A stretch of DNA of 64,000 nucleotides from Tragulus kanchil (lineage: Eukaryota > Chordata > Mammalia > Artiodactyla > Tragulidae): the NCBI GenBank assembly GCA_022376925.1, contig JAIOJX010000004.1:178465501-178529500 (forward strand), written 5' to 3'. Below are positions 10,590 to 23,470 of the stretch, piece by piece (position 1 is the first letter of the stretch; every line of letters begins with the position of its first letter). The notes beneath the pieces are model-generated. The model saw only the letters and a list, made by a program, of their open reading frames with translations, ran no database searches and had not been told where the DNA came from. A program made the position numbers and the translations under genes.

Positions 10590-13500
10590 ATATACTAAAT
10601 ACTTGACAAAGCACTAGGGCCCCAGCAGTTGAGGCCATGGCCTGTCTGTGCAGGAAACACGCTCCCTAAAACCTTGAAGAACATAAAACGTCTTCATGTT
10701 CATCCTGCTCTGCAGTTTCTTTTATTAGAAATCATAATTCACCAAATTCCTTCAGCTTATGGCCTCACCCTATTCCACAGCCATGCCTAACCCAGGAGTG
10801 CAGCTTCCACGCCCAGCCCTGCAGGGTCCGTGGACCTGAAGGGAAAAACACGTGGTCTCCGAGTGGCCCAGGGTGAGGGTGGGGCTTCCACTAGGAGAGA
10901 ACAGCCAGGCCTTCTCCCCAGCCCCTTCCCTGCTTCCCTTGGGCCCCTTCTTTCTCAAGGGCCCCTGGTGGTCACGTTCATAATGCCTCTGTCTGGGGAA
11001 AACACTTTTAGAGGAAAGAGCAAATCTTTTCTGCAAAGCCTCCTCCTGCCAGGCCACCTGCAGGCAGGGCATTGCCTTGGGACTCAGGCCACAAGACAGA
11101 GCAGGGCACACACCCTGCCCAGCAGGCCTGGGGATCTGGGGTCACAGTGACCATCCCTAACCAGAGCTGGTGTACAGGCTCAACCATGAAAGCTCCGTGC
11201 TACTCCTCACAGGGGGTTGGGTGAAGGTACAGGTACCTGCAGCCCCTGAGGCCCCTCTGGGGGGTGGCAAATGCCAGCTCTCGGTCCCAGCCAGTACCGT
11301 CAGCTCTGGGATCCTAAACTGCCATGACCAGAGCCAGGGCTGGTCAAGGTGCCCACTTGCCCTGGTGCCCCCTGTGCACCCAGACCCTCAGCCTTTCTGC
11401 AGGCTAGCACGGGCTGGGACCAGACTGTTGAGTGACCCTCTTCTCCCTGTGCCGTGTGTTCTGGGCACATGCCAGAGCCAGCCTGGGCGCCCGTCTACAC
11501 CAAGGTCACCAGCCTCTATGGTTGAGGGCCTTTTGTTTTTAAGATGCATCACATTACTTGCAGGCAATGTCTCCTTCCTGCCAGGAAGATGCTAAATAAG
11601 CTTGTTTGTTGTTATTTTCCATCTTGAATAACTGCTTTTCAAACTGAGACAGAAACAAAAATGGAAAAAGCCAAAAGGTTCACCACCAGTCGTCTGCTTC
11701 CCAGCCTCTTCCAACGAACATTTCTACACCCACACGCAGTCACACCCCGCCCGCCCACCCCTGCTTCTTCTGACACCATCCCGCACACGCCATTCTTCGT
11801 CTCATGGTGCCTCTTGCCGCCCATTTAGCATCAGGCTGGGTGGATCGACTCTTCTCCCTTACGGCTCCTGGAATTCCATTGTACGAATGCTTCACAACGT
11901 ACAGGGTTTCGATCCTATTCTGATGGTCATTTCAGTGGCTTCCACGATGTAGAAAATGCCTTGGTGTATCTGTGCCAGTAATTCCGTGGAAGTGGAATTG
12001 CTTGCTTGAAAGTCAAGGCCTCTGTGGACGTTTCATACTGACCACACCCCAGGGGTCCGCTGACAGCCTGCCACGTGCCCTGTGCTAGTCCTTCCCAGCT
12101 GGCCCGCCTCGCGCTGCCCACGAGCTCCAGGGCAGGCCTCGCAGCCAGGCCCACTCACATTTGAGAGTCACTCATTCACTCATTCATTCATTCACTTCTC
12201 TGGTGCTGGGTGCCTGGGGATGCCTCAAGGTCAAGGTCAATCTTCGGAAGCTGGTGGCTTTGGGTTACATCGTCTTCCTCTGTGACCTCATCTCCTGGGA
12301 CCCTCTCCCTGTCCTCTGCCTGTCCCTGCACTTCCGGAGGGCAGAACCAGCGCTGCCCGCCCCGTGGAGAATGGAGCCTGCACCCAGAGAGGGGCGGGGT
12401 CCCTCCCTGCAGGACGACCTGGAAGAACCCGCTGGGTCCTGTCAGCAAGCTCACTAGCTCACATTATTTTAAACTAGCTCCAAAGAGATTTCTTCCTTCT
12501 GACCCAACAAACCCTGAGGGGCTTCCCTCCTCTGTGAGTCCTTGGGGTGGAGAACTGGCTTCCGATTCTGTATTCTTAGCACCCGGCGAGCATGGAGGGC
12601 CATTTCCAAAGGAACCCAGCTCGACCCTCTGAGGGAACACGTGGCCCTTTGAGATCAGGGCACTTGGGGCAGGAGGGTCTGTCTCTTGCTGAGAAATGGC
12701 ACGGTCAGGGTTTCAACTTTGATCTTCACTGCGAACCCGTGTTCATCATCCAACTGCAAGAGGCTTCCTGCACTGATATAATTGATCAAATCCAGCATTC
12801 TCTCCACTTGCCCCAAGGTCCTCGACCCCCTGACCTAGGGGCACACCCTGAATCCTCCAGGTCTCATCAGCAGAGAGCTTTTCTGAAATGAAGGAATGCA
12901 GATAATGAGCTCATCACCCTTGGTCATAAGCACCAGGTTGTACCTCATGGTCCTGCCCTAGGGTGGCCCTGAGGGTCCCCGGGCTTCTGAGAGCCCTGGG
13001 GCTGCAGGGGCTGCCACCGCTGTGCCCAGGTCCTTTGTAGGTCCCCTAAGAAGAGGAAGAGATGATAAGGCCATTCAGAAACGCATGGGGTTTCCTGTCC
13101 CTCTGAGACCATGCTCCGCTGGTACAGAGGTACCCTGTGACCAGGGCTTAGATAAGTGAGAAAATGAGGAAGTTTTCCCCCATGTGACATGTCACAGCCC
13201 TGTCCCCACTCACCATCATGACAAGCGCAGGGATACCACCAGGGAAGGCGGGCGCATTCGAGGCACATGTGACCTTTGTCTGTGGGGACCGCGTCTGGTC
13301 CTGGTCATCGCCTCCTCGTGGGCTCTGAGAGTCTGGGGCCTGTTTGTCCAAGGACTTGAGAGGTTTCCAAATGGATCCACATCCTGGCGCCACTCGGTCC
13401 TCCCCCGGACCCCCTGATAAGAGCATGTGATGAAAGCCAAGTGCTGCGCCCCTGGGGAGGGTGAGCCGAGGGGCCAGAGGCTCTGAGAGCCAAGCAGCCC

Positions 13501-14130
13501 TCTCCAAGGGACAGGAAGAGGCTGGCTGAGAGCAACCGTGACCGAGTGAAATCCTGCAAGAAAGGTGGCTGACCGGGAAGGTGGGCTTCAGACCTCCTTC
13601 CCCTCAAGTGGAGAGCCCAGCACTGCTCCTGCCTCCCTTGGGGCCCGCTGGCCTCCAAGGAGAGAGGTGGCTGGGGAGGTCCCAGGAGCTGAGGGCACGG
13701 GCCTGGGAGCCTGCCCGCCAGCCTCCTCTATCAGGCGCACAGCCTCTGCTGGATCTGGCCTCCAGCGTTCTGGATGGCAGGCTCACTCTGATCTGCGGGC
13801 TCCATCCAGGAGAGGTCAGTTTCTATCTGCAGCAGGGACTCGGCAAGTGACAGGGTCAGGTAGCCTCATGGGCAGAGCTAGCATTCCTGGGGAGATGGGA
13901 CACTGGGGTCAGACAGATCCTAAACAGGCAATGTCATAGCACAGCATACTGAGAAGGGGTAGGGGTTTGCAGCTCCAGGAGGACTCCCTGGAAGAGGAAA
14001 TACCACCGACACTTATAAAACCAGGAGTCCAGCAAAGCCCAGGGAGGTGTGGAGGGGAGCATCCAGGCTGAGGGACCAGCAGAAACCAAGATGGAGAGGG
14101 CCGTGCGGCGTGAGCTGGGTGCGGTGCTGT
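10590..14130. other. Intergenic, no gene seen
   Basis: About 3.5 kb without a recognised gene. A possible LINE remnant lies at about 11640-12010, and a CATT tract at 12169. No duplication pair is present. Confidence 0.55.
12169..12197. repeat. (CATT)n short tandem repeat
   Basis: About seven imperfect CATT/CACT units in intergenic sequence. Confidence 0.8.
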
Positions 14131-14138
14131 AGCTAGCA

Positions 14139-14422
14139 TGAAGTTTGTTTTGTGTTTTTTCACTTATTTTTGGCTGCACTGGGTCTTCATCGTGGGGCAC
14201 AGGCTTTCCCTAGTTGCGGTGAGCAGGGGGTACTTTTTTCTCGTCGTGGTGCGGTGCTTCTCCTTGCCATGGCTTGTCTTGTTGCAGAGCTCAGCCTCTA
14301 GGGCACTCAGGTTTCAGTAGTTGAGGCACATGGGCATGTGAAATCTTCCCAGACCAGGGATCAAACCCACATCCCCTGCATTGGCAGGTGGACTCCTAGC
14401 CCCTGGACCACTGGGGCAGTCT
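14139..14422 (-). mobile_element. Older tRNA-derived SINE (Bov-tA/CHR type)
   Basis: Antisense; TTTTTGGCTGCACTGGGTCT at the left and GACCACTGGGGCAGTC at the right. A short target-site duplication GCTAGCA (14132-14138, 14423-14429). Confidence 0.75.
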
Positions 14423-14791
14423 GCTAGCACGGCGTGTTAAGAGAGGGGACAGAGAGAAGGCTGGAAGAGTGGGCAGAGGGCAGGTGATGTCAGGTCAGGG
14501 GAGCCTTGGGCCAAAAGCACTGGGAAACCACCGAGGCGGAGGGGAGGGTGGGTGCAGTCAGATTCACTCATGCTTCACGCAGCTTCTGTGGTCAGTGTGG
14601 CAGGCACGTGAGGCAACCCTGTGGAATCCCCGGGAAAGATGGCGCAGTGGCTCAGCACAGAGGTCTTGGCCGCAGAAGAAGGGCTCCAGAGACGCTGAGG
14701 AGGCCAAGTTCCCAGAGTTCACATCTCAGTTCCCTTTGGCTCCGGGCTTGAGCGCAGAGACATGGTGGTCTGGGCCTGTCCTAGAAACAAG

Positions 14792-16970
14792 GTGGGCTTC
14801 AGTCTGCAGGTGGCAGAGGAGTGGCAATGAGGTGGTCCATGGCACGAGCGCGGGAGAGGCCACTACACGCAGAGCCCGAGGGCGGGAGAAGCCATTAAAC
14901 CTGGTCACTAATTTAAGAGTGTGTAAAACTTGCTCTAATGATGGCTGCAGGCTGCCCCGGAGGCCTGGCCTCTGGAAGCAGGGTGCTGTGGTCACTCCAG
15001 GTAGCAGCAATTTCATTCACACATTATAGACTCAGGCCTGAGAGTCTGCTTTCACGTTCCAAGACAGAAGACAGATGGCCCTTATCGTCTTCATGTAGCA
15101 GCTGTCACCCGGCGGCGCTGCCCGCCGAGTGCCCTGAGCTGCTTTTGCACGTGTTGATGAGGGACCCTAAGACCTTTCTCCAGGAAGAAGATGCCTCTGA
15201 GCTGAGAAAGGACTCCGGGTTTGACATCGTCCAAGTCCACAGGGTCCACGCAGAGGCGCTCCGCTTCTCCAGTTAGAACCGCTGGCTGAGCCTGGGGCCC
15301 GGGACTGAGGGGTGGAGGGAGGGCGTCCTGCCGCAGCGGAAAGGAAGCAGCCGGACAGCCGGCGTCTCTCCCTGGACGACCAGGTGGGGTGCTGCAGGGA
15401 CAGGAGAGGAAGGGGTGCCGAGGGAGGGGGCTGAGGGCCCGGCAGCCTGCCCGGCTCTTCCTGAGGACCCTTGGGGTTACTTCAGGCAGGACACGGATCA
15501 CCAGGGAACGGGGAGGAAGCTGTGGTCCGGAAGCTGTGGTCCGGAAGCCGATCACCGGGGAACAGGGAGGAAGCTGTGATCCAGAAAGAGAAGCCTGCCT
15601 CTCCACCAGCGCCTGCCAGAGGCCTGCTCTCTGAAGGACGAGGAGGGGGATCTTTTTTATTTTTTAATTTTTTTTTGGAGGGGGGGCGGGTTGAGGAGGG
15701 AGAGGGGCGGGTGGGCCACTTCTATTGGTCTTTCATTTCTCTGTTTTCATCCGTCTTTGTTCTTTGGCTCCTGCGGGCCTCCCATCGCGGTGGCCACTGT
15801 CGTCGCAGAGCGCCGGCTCTGGGCGCATGCGCTCCAGAGCTCCCTCTCGGTAATTGGACACATGGGTCCAGCTGCTCCGCGGCACGTGGGCTTCAGTCTG
15901 CAGGTGGCAGAGGAGTGGCAATGAGGTGGTCCATGGCACGAGCGCGGGAGAGGCCACTACACGCAGAGCCCGAGGGCGGGAGAAGCCATTAAACCTGGTC
16001 ACTAATTTAAGAGTGTGTAAAACTTGCTCTAATGATGGCTGCAGGCTGCCCCGGAGGCCTGGCCTCTGGAAGCAGGGTGCTGTGGTCACTCCAGGTAGCA
16101 GCAATTTCATTCACACATTATAGACTCAGGCCTGAGAGTCTGCTTTCACGTTCCAAGACAGAAGACAGATGGCCCTTATCGTCTTCATGTAGCAGCTGTC
16201 ACCCGGCGGCGCTGCCCGCCGAGTGCCCTGAGCTGCTTTTGCACGTGTTGATGAGGGACCCTAAGACCTTTCTCCAGGAAGAAGATGCCTCTGAGCTGAG
16301 AAAGGACTCCGGGTTTGACATCGTCCAAGTCCACAGGGTCCACGCAGAGGCGCTCCGCTTCTCCAGTTAGAACCGCTGGCTGAGCCTGGGGCCCGGGACT
16401 GAGGGGTGGAGGGAGGGCGTCCTGCCGCAGCGGAAAGGAAGCAGCCGGACAGCCGGCGTCTCTCCCTGGACGACCAGGTGGGGTGCTGCAGGGACAGGAG
16501 AGGAAGGGGTGCCGAGGGAGGGGGCTGAGGGCCCGGCAGCCTGCCCGGCTCTTCCTGAGGACCCTTGGGGTTACTTCAGGCAGGACACGGATCACCAGGG
16601 AACGGGGAGGAAGCTGTGGTCCGGAAGCCGATCACCGGGGAACAGGGAGGAAGCTGTGATCCAGAAAGAGAAGCCTGCCTCTCCACCAGCGCCTGCCAGA
16701 GGCCTGCTCTCTGAAGGACAAGGAGGGGGATCTTTTTTATTTTTTAATTTTTTTTTGGAGGGGGGGCGGGTTGAGGAGGGAGAGGGGCGGGTGGGCCACT
16801 TCTATTGGTCTTTCATTTCTCTGTTTTCATCCGTCTTTGTTCTTTGGCTCCTGCGGGCCTCCCATCGCGGTGGCCACTGTCGTCGCAGAGCGCCGGCTCT
16901 GGGCGCATGCGCTCCAGAGCTCCCGCTCGGTAATTGGACACATGGGTCCAGCTGCTCCGCGGCACGTGGG
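14792..16970. repeat. Tandem duplication pair 3
   Basis: Unit A 14792-15885, unit B 15886-16970 (offset 1094, then 1080). A has an extra 14-base AAGCTGTGGTCCGG repeat near 15530. The junction cuts through a SINE: A holds only part of it, while B continues into the complete element. Confidence 0.95.
15654..15885 (-). mobile_element. Truncated copy of the 16735-17050 SINE
   Basis: The tail and body of the SINE, cut off at the unit A/unit B boundary of pair 3 and lacking the tRNA-like head and second target-site duplication. The truncation arose from the duplication boundary, not from retrotransposition. Confidence 0.85.
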
Positions 16971-17050
16971 ATCTTACCAGGCCAGATCGAACCGGCACCC
17001 CCTGCACTGCAAGGCGGCGTCCTTACCCACTGGACCACCAGGGAAGCCCG
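16735..17050 (-). mobile_element. tRNA-derived ruminant SINE, full length
   Basis: Same family, antisense. Target-site duplication AGGAGGGGGATCTT at 16721-16734 and 17051-17064. It straddles the right end of duplication pair 3, and its left part reappears at 15654-15885. Confidence 0.9.
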
Positions 17051-17064
17051 AGGAGGGGGATCTT

Positions 17065-19806
17065 AAAGCCACCCCAAACTGGGGAGCTGGGCGGTGTCTC
17101 TGGGCATGAGCCTCATTGCCTGGAGACCTCTGTGAAGGCCAGGATGGAGCGCCAAGCGCCAGACAACTCAATCAGGACACAGTCCACTCTCTTCATTACA
17201 GACCTAGGTCCTACTCCATCTTTCAAACTAATGAGAAATCTTCTTCGGACACGTTGGCTTTTTTCTTTTCCTTTATTTTTTATTACTTTTCCCCAAAGTC
17301 TTTCCTGAATACAAATCTATATGGGGGAGGGGCGTGGCTCCGTGTACTGTCAGCTTGGAGGCAGAGCACCTGAACCCCCACTCCCCTGCAAGGAGGCGGA
17401 GCTCCCCCAGGAGGCAGTGCTGACCTGGGTGTCTGTGTAGGAGGCAGAGCTGACACACTTCTTTCTGACTCCCCAGGCTGTCAAGCACCAAGCTTCATGG
17501 GCAAATAAAAATCCCACAAACGAACAGTTTGTGTTCCAGACGCTGCCTTCTGACAGGAAGAAACTTGCAGAGACAAGAGCAAGGTTGCTCCAGGGTGGAC
17601 GGCTGGAGGGGAGGGGAGCCTGAAGGGAGAGAAGACCCAGGAGAGGGAGGGGAGGCTCAGGATGGGGAGAGGAGGGCAGGCACCGGCTGCTGGGCTGAGA
17701 GCGAGGCCTGGAAGTGGGTAGAACTTCCCAGACAGGTCCAGGATGGCCAGACCAGACTATACCGGGAGGCAGAGGTCAAACCAAGTTGCTGCCAGGGTGC
17801 CGGGCTCACAGGGACCAATTTGTTTGCATGGAAGACACCCCAGCTTCCCAGCCCGGGCGCCTCAGCAGGAGCATGACCCATGCTGGGCTGCAGCAGGACC
17901 GACCAAGGGCCAGGCTGGACCTTCAGCTCCCTGGATCCCTGTGGAGTGGGTATCAGGTCCTGGCTCCTTTTTCTGGGAGACTGAAGGTGGTGAAGCAACA
18001 GATCTCTTAACTAACGACAGAGCGAGACGTGTGGCCTCAGCTACGGCAGAAATGCAGGGCCAGCCCCTCTGCCCTCGATGGCCCAGAACCCAGGTGGGGG
18101 AGGCCTCAGGGCAGCCTTCTCATTTACAGGAGAGAACTAATCCCTACCCTCTGCCCGCCACCAGGAGGCATGCTGGCGGCTGGGCATGTGGGAGAGTCCC
18201 CCCCGCCACGGGTCCCCAGCCTGTCCACTTGCTCCCGGGCTCCCCAAGGGTGCAACCTGCTGCGGCCCGGGGCTGGGCATCGCGCTGGTGCCTGAAGCCT
18301 GAGCATCCCCTAGCCTGAGAGCACCTGGGCCTGTGTGGAAGGAAGGGTGGCCCTGTCCCTGGGGACCGAGTCACTCAGGGAACCTGTGAGTGAGCTCCAG
18401 AGGGCAGGCGCTCCCCCGGGCTCTCTGAGATTTCTGGAAATGCTCGGCTCCTGAGAACAGGGCCACGCAGCCAGGTCCCCCCAGCTCCAGCTCCCGTGCC
18501 ATTGGCTGCAGGGATTCTAAGCAGAAAGCTGGGCTCTGCCCCGAGCTTGCTCGGCGTCTGAGTTTCCACCCCGATGTGTCGCTGCCATGTGACCAGGGCC
18601 GCCCCAACCCAGGGTGGGTGCTGGTGCCGGCCTGAGCCCCTCCACCCAGAGCCGAGGGCCTGGCAGCACCCATCTTTCGGTCAGACAGCTGTTGCCCCTT
18701 GGCCCTCACCCTCCTGGCCCCAGGCAGCCCTAAAGCTGTGGTGGGGTCGGGGGCGCAGGCCGGGTCTCACCCGCCTTGGGATGAGGTGTTCCTGGGGAGG
18801 GCCCTGCACCGCCAGCTATGCCTGCAGAGAAGGAGCCTCCTCAGGCCCGTGCCTCTCCCCCTGCACCTCCCACACGGGGCCCAGTGGAGGCCCCAGGATT
18901 CTCTTCCTTCCAGAGCCAGCTCCTAGCCCCAGCGGATGTCACGGCGGATGTCTCTTTCCTGAGATCGGCTCAGTTTCAACCCATTACCCCTCATCACTCT
19001 CCCGAACGGCTCCTTACAAAGCCTCTCCTCCTCCGCGTTGGGTCTGTGCCCTTCAGAGGCTTGCAACAGGACTCATTTCTCGGCCATCAGACAGGCCATC
19101 CATCTTCTTAATCTGACTTCATCCGTCAGCCACCTGGGCGCCCACAGGCACCGTCACGGCCCCCTGCGTCCCCCGGAGTCCTTTGGGCACCGCTCAGGGC
19201 AGACGGGCAGCACCCCTCAGGACGTCCAGCCCCTGCAGGAGGGAGCCTGCTCCCCCAACACACCCATCCTCGTCCTTCTTCCTCCCCCATCCACCCTGCG
19301 ACAGGCAGAGGGCTCCCAGCTGCTCCGGCAGGGCTCCCACCAGCAGCCCGGCAGCTGCCTCTGCTGTCAGCAGAGCCTTCTCCTGGAACGGGGACGTCTT
19401 CAGCTTGTTGGGATCAATTGCCCGTGTCGTTCCACTTAGTCCTCCTGCCAGGCACTGACAGCTTCCGTGGAGGGGAGGAATGAGGGCTTCCCAGGACACC
19501 GACCAAATCCCTAAGGGACATGGCCTTCTGGGTGGAGACCGGAGCAGGGTCTGGAGGGGCAGGTCAGTTAGGAGCAGCCCAGAGCCAGTGACCTTATAGA
19601 AAAAGTCACAAGGCTGTCGTCCCTGAAGCGCCCTTTGAGGGTCAGTAAGATCAGTGCCAGGCCTGGCACACAGAGGGCACTCAAGCAGGCTTGCTAAAGG
19701 GCAGAGGAGGTGTGGCAGCTGTGGCCAATAGAAATGGTGTATGTGTGTGAGTCTGCATAGTATGGGTTATGCATGCGTGTCGCTGATTTCTCGGTGGGAC
19801 AAATCC
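17065..19806. other. Intergenic, no gene seen
   Basis: GC-rich, single copy, with no SINE. Several open frames of 90-190 codons overlap on both strands, as expected in GC-rich DNA with few stop codons. None has recognisable domains. Confidence 0.55.
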
Positions 19807-19821
19807 CAGACTTCTGTACCT

Positions 19822-20086
19822 TTAACTTTTTTTTTTTTTGACCACTTCTATTGATCTTTCATCCAATTATCTTTTTTTGTTGTTGTTGTTCTTTGGCTCC
19901 TGTGGGCCTCCCACCGCAGTGGACTCTGTCGCTGCAGAGCACCGGCTCTCAGAGCTCCAGCTTGGTAGCTGGACACATCGGTCCAGCCGCTCTGCGGCAC
20001 GCGGAATCTTCCCAGGCCAGGGATCGAACCGGCACCCCTTGCCCTGCAAGGCGGTGTCCTTACCCACTAGACCACCAGGGAAACCC
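19822..20086 (-). mobile_element. tRNA-derived ruminant SINE
   Basis: Same family, antisense, with T-run at the left and ACCACCAGGGAAACCC at the right. Flanks share imperfect CCCAGAC-TTCT similarity, a likely degraded target-site duplication. Confidence 0.8.
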
Positions 20087-20659
20087 CCAGACGTCTTTAT
20101 CTTTGACTTGTTGCCGTTAGTCAGAGAAGGAACTGGCAACCCCTTCTGGTACTCTTGCCTGGAGAGTCCCAAGGTCAGAGGAGTCTGGCGGGCTACGGTC
20201 CACGGGGTCTTAAAAGAGTCAGACACAGCTGAGCAGCTAAACCGCCACCGCAGGATTGCTCTACAAAGTCAGTGCACCTCCAGGCTTTCCCGCACGTGGA
20301 CCACGTCTGTGTCCCCTGCTCTTGGCCTCCTGCTCTCGCTCATCCTTCAGGCATCCCCTTCCTTTAGGAGGGGCTCTCATAGGGAGCCTCTTGGCCCCAC
20401 TGGGCTTTGTTTGAAGATGTCTTCATCCTGTTCTTGAGATACGTGTTTACATAATACAGATTCCAGTGGGACAACGAATTCACTCGTGTTTTGGTCTTTG
20501 AGGATATTGATTTCCAGGCTCCTTACCTCTCTCACTGCCATTAAGGAGCCTGCCATTCACAGGCGGGTCGTTTTGTCTTCTCTCGGCTTCTTGTGAGATC
20601 TCTTTGTTATTTTCTGCATCACTGTGATGGCTTTTAAAATTCCTTGCTTAGGATTTATC

Positions 20660-20870
20660 AGGGCTTCCCTGGTGGCTCAGTTGGTAAAGAATCTGCCTGC
20701 CATGCGGGAGACCTGGGTTCAGTCCCTGGGTTGGGAAGATCCCCTAGAGACGGGCATGGTAACCCACTCCAGTGTTCTTGCCTGGAGAATCCCCATGGAC
20801 AGAGGAGCCTGGCGGGCTTCAGTCCACAGGGTCACAAAGAGCATGACACAACCAAGCAACTGAGCGCAGT
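20660..20870 (+). mobile_element. Bov-tA SINE
   Basis: Starts GGGCTTCCCTGGTGGCTCAG and continues into the Bov-A body (GGAGAATCCCCATGGACAGA). Target-site duplication AGGATTTAT (20650-20658, 20871-20879). The second target-site copy abuts the start of duplication pair 4. Confidence 0.88.
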
Positions 20871-20899
20871 AGGATTTATTGTGCACCCTGAACTGAAAT

Positions 20900-21360
20900 C
20901 CATGTCTTCGTCTTCTTCTTTTTTTAAAATCAATTCTGGAAAGTCCCCAGCCATTGCCTCTCCAAATAATGGCTCTCTCTCCCGTTTCTGGTTGTCTCTC
21001 TCCAATAGATGTGCACTGTTTCCCACCCCAGCCTCCACTTCTTAGCCTCTGTCTCCTATTTCCTGTCTTTCCCTCTGTCCTGCATTTACGCTTCTGATCA
21101 TTGCTTCTGCTCCATCTTCTAGTTCACCGATTCCCTCCTGAACTGGGTCTATTTGCTGTTCCTCCCATCCGTGGAGTTTTGTGTTTCAGTTATTATGTGT
21201 TTCATTTCTAAACGTTCTACTTGGCTCTTTTTCAACCTCTCAGATCACTTGTATCGTCTCCCCCCGCCACCCCGCCTTTGTCTGTATTCTCAATTCCTCT
21301 TTCTCGAAACATTTTTAACTTATTTTTATTCTAGTTCTGATCATTCAAACATCTTTTGAT
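20900..21360. mobile_element. Possible old L1 segment, copy 1
   Basis: T/C-rich stretch with phrases reminiscent of L1 (TTTCAGTTATTATGTGTTTC, CTACTTGGCTCTTTTTC). Family and strand uncertain. Duplicated at 22054-22514. Confidence 0.4.
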
Positions 21361-21541
21361 CTAGTTTTGCATGTGTGGTTTCTGCTGACTCTGACTCATC
21401 CTGGATTGTTTTCTTATGTGTTTTGCAATCTGAGACTGTGGCCTAATGACATTCTGCAGGGACCCAGAAGGACCTAGAAGACTTGGGTGGGCTCTGGCCA
21501 GGTGCCCCAGGTCTATCCACCCAATGCCACATTAACTTCTT

Positions 21542-21832
21542 TTAAAAAAAAAAAAAATTAGCCTCTTTTATTGCTTTTTTTTTTTCTTTTTTTTATCCAT
21601 TTAATTTCATCCATCTTTACTCTTTGGCCTATGTGGGTCTCCCATTGCAGTGACCTCTCTCAGTACAGAGCACCGGCTCTGGGTGCATGCGCTCCAGAGC
21701 GCTGGCTCGTCATTGGACACACTGGTCCAGCTGCTCCACAGCACGTGGGATCTACCTGGGCCAGGGATCGAACCAGTGTCCCTTGCACTGCAAGGTGAAC
21801 TCTTTACCCACTGGATCACCAGGGAAGTCCTT
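21542..21832 (-). mobile_element. tRNA-derived ruminant SINE, copy 1
   Basis: Same family, antisense. Target-site duplication ACATTAACTTCTT at 21529-21541 and 21833-21845. Lies within unit A of pair 4. Confidence 0.88.
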
Positions 21833-22053
21833 ACATTAACTTCTTGACTTGGGGTTTTCTGGACCACTAATCTCACAAAGTGGAACCCCAGTAGTTAGGG
21901 AAGGTCATCCTAAATTGACACGTTCTCAGAAAGGAACCTTTTTAATCTTCATTGCAGAACCCCAAACAGGTGAATATCCTTGTTATTTTTTTGCTAGAAG
22001 GTTGGTTTTATATCCCACACTTATGCTGAGAGTTGTGCACCCTGAACTGAAAT

Positions 22054-22514
22054 CCATGTCTTCGTCTTCTTCTTTTTTTAAAATCAATTCTGGAAAGTCC
22101 CCAGCCATTGCCTCTCCAAATAATGGCTCTCTCTCCCGTTTCTGGTTGTCTCTCTCCAATAGATGTGCACTGTTTCCCACCCCAGCCTCCACTTCTTAGC
22201 CTCTGTCTCCTATTTCCTGTCTTTCCCTCTGTCCTGCATTTACGCTTCTGATCATTGCTTCTGCTCCATCTTCTAGTTCACTGATTCCCTCCTGAACTGG
22301 GTCTATTTGCTGTTCCTCCCATCCGTGGAGTTTTGTGTTTCAGTTATTATGTGTTTCATTTCTAAACGTTCTACTTGGCTCTTTTTCAACCTCTCAGATC
22401 ACTTGTATCGTCTCCCCCCGCCACCCCGCCTTTGTCTGTATTCTCAATTCCTCTTTCTCGAAACATTTTTAACTTATTTTTATTCTAGTTCTGATCATTC
22501 AAACATCTTTTGAT
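22054..22514. mobile_element. Possible old L1 segment, copy 2
   Basis: Duplicate of 20900-21360 from pair 4, with very few differences. Confidence 0.4.
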
Positions 22515-22695
22515 CTAGTTTTGCATGTGTGGTTTCTGCTGACTCTGACTCATCCTGGATTGTTTTCTTATGTGTTTTGCAATCTGAGACTGTGGCCTAA
22601 TGACATTCTGCAGGGACCCAGAAGGACCTAGAAGACTTGGGTGGGCTCTGGCCAGGTGCCCCAGGTCTATCCACCCAATGCCACATTAACTTCTT

Positions 22696-22986
22696 TAAAA
22701 AAAAAAAAAAATTAGCCTCTTTTACTGTTTTTTTTTTTTCTTTTTTTTATCCATTTAATTTCATCCATCTTTACTCTTTGGCCTACGTGGGTCTCCCATT
22801 GCAGTGACCTCTCTCAGTACAGAGCACCGGCTCTGGGTGCATGCGCTCCAGAGCGCTGGCTCGTCATTGGACACACTGGTCCAGCTGCTCCACAGCACGT
22901 GGGATCTACCTGGGCCAGGGATCGAACCAGTGTCCCTTGCACTGCAAGGTGAACTCTTTACCCACTGGATCACCAGGGAAGTCCTT
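22696..22986 (-). mobile_element. tRNA-derived ruminant SINE, copy 2
   Basis: Second copy of the 21542-21832 insertion with the same target-site duplication (22683-22695, 22987-22999), carried by unit B of pair 4. The insertion predates whatever produced the duplicate. Confidence 0.88.
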
Positions 22987-23261
22987 ACATTAACTTCTTG
23001 ACTTGGGGTTTTCTGGACCACTAATCTCACAAAGTGGAACCCCAGTAGTTAGGGAAGGTCATCCTAAATTGACACGTTCTCAGAAAGGAACCTTTTTAAT
23101 CTTCATTGCAGAACCCCAAACAGGTGAATATCCTTGTTATCTTTCTTTGCTAGAAGGTTGGTTTTTATATCCCACACTTATGCTGAGAGTACCACCTTGG
23201 AGGGTCCTAGCTTGAGATAAAGATCTCACTTCCCACTTCCAAGCTCTCATGAGCTCTAGAT

Positions 23262-23470
23262 AATGTCTTACGGTTTCGTTGCTAAGTTGTGTCTTTCTTG
23301 CGACCCCATGGACTGTAGCCCGTTAGACTCCTTTGTCCATGGTATTCTCCAGGCAAGAATACTGGAGTGGGTTGCCATTTCCTTCTCCAGGGAATCCTCC
23401 CTACCCAGGGACCGAACCCACACCTCCTGCACTGGCAGTGGATTCTCTACCACCAAGTCACCTGGGCATG
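23262..23470 (-). mobile_element. Bov-tA SINE, copy 1
   Basis: Antisense Bov-tA: GCGACCCCATGGACTGTAGC, then GTCACCTGGG at the right. Starts at the left edge of pair 5 unit A. Confidence 0.82.

Larger units (their letters stand above)
20879..23190. repeat. Tandem duplication pair 4
   Basis: Unit A 20879-22032, unit B 22033-23190 (offset 1154). It contains a T/C-rich L1-like stretch and a complete antisense SINE with target-site duplication in both copies. Differences gather in the last 60 bases of A. Confidence 0.95.
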
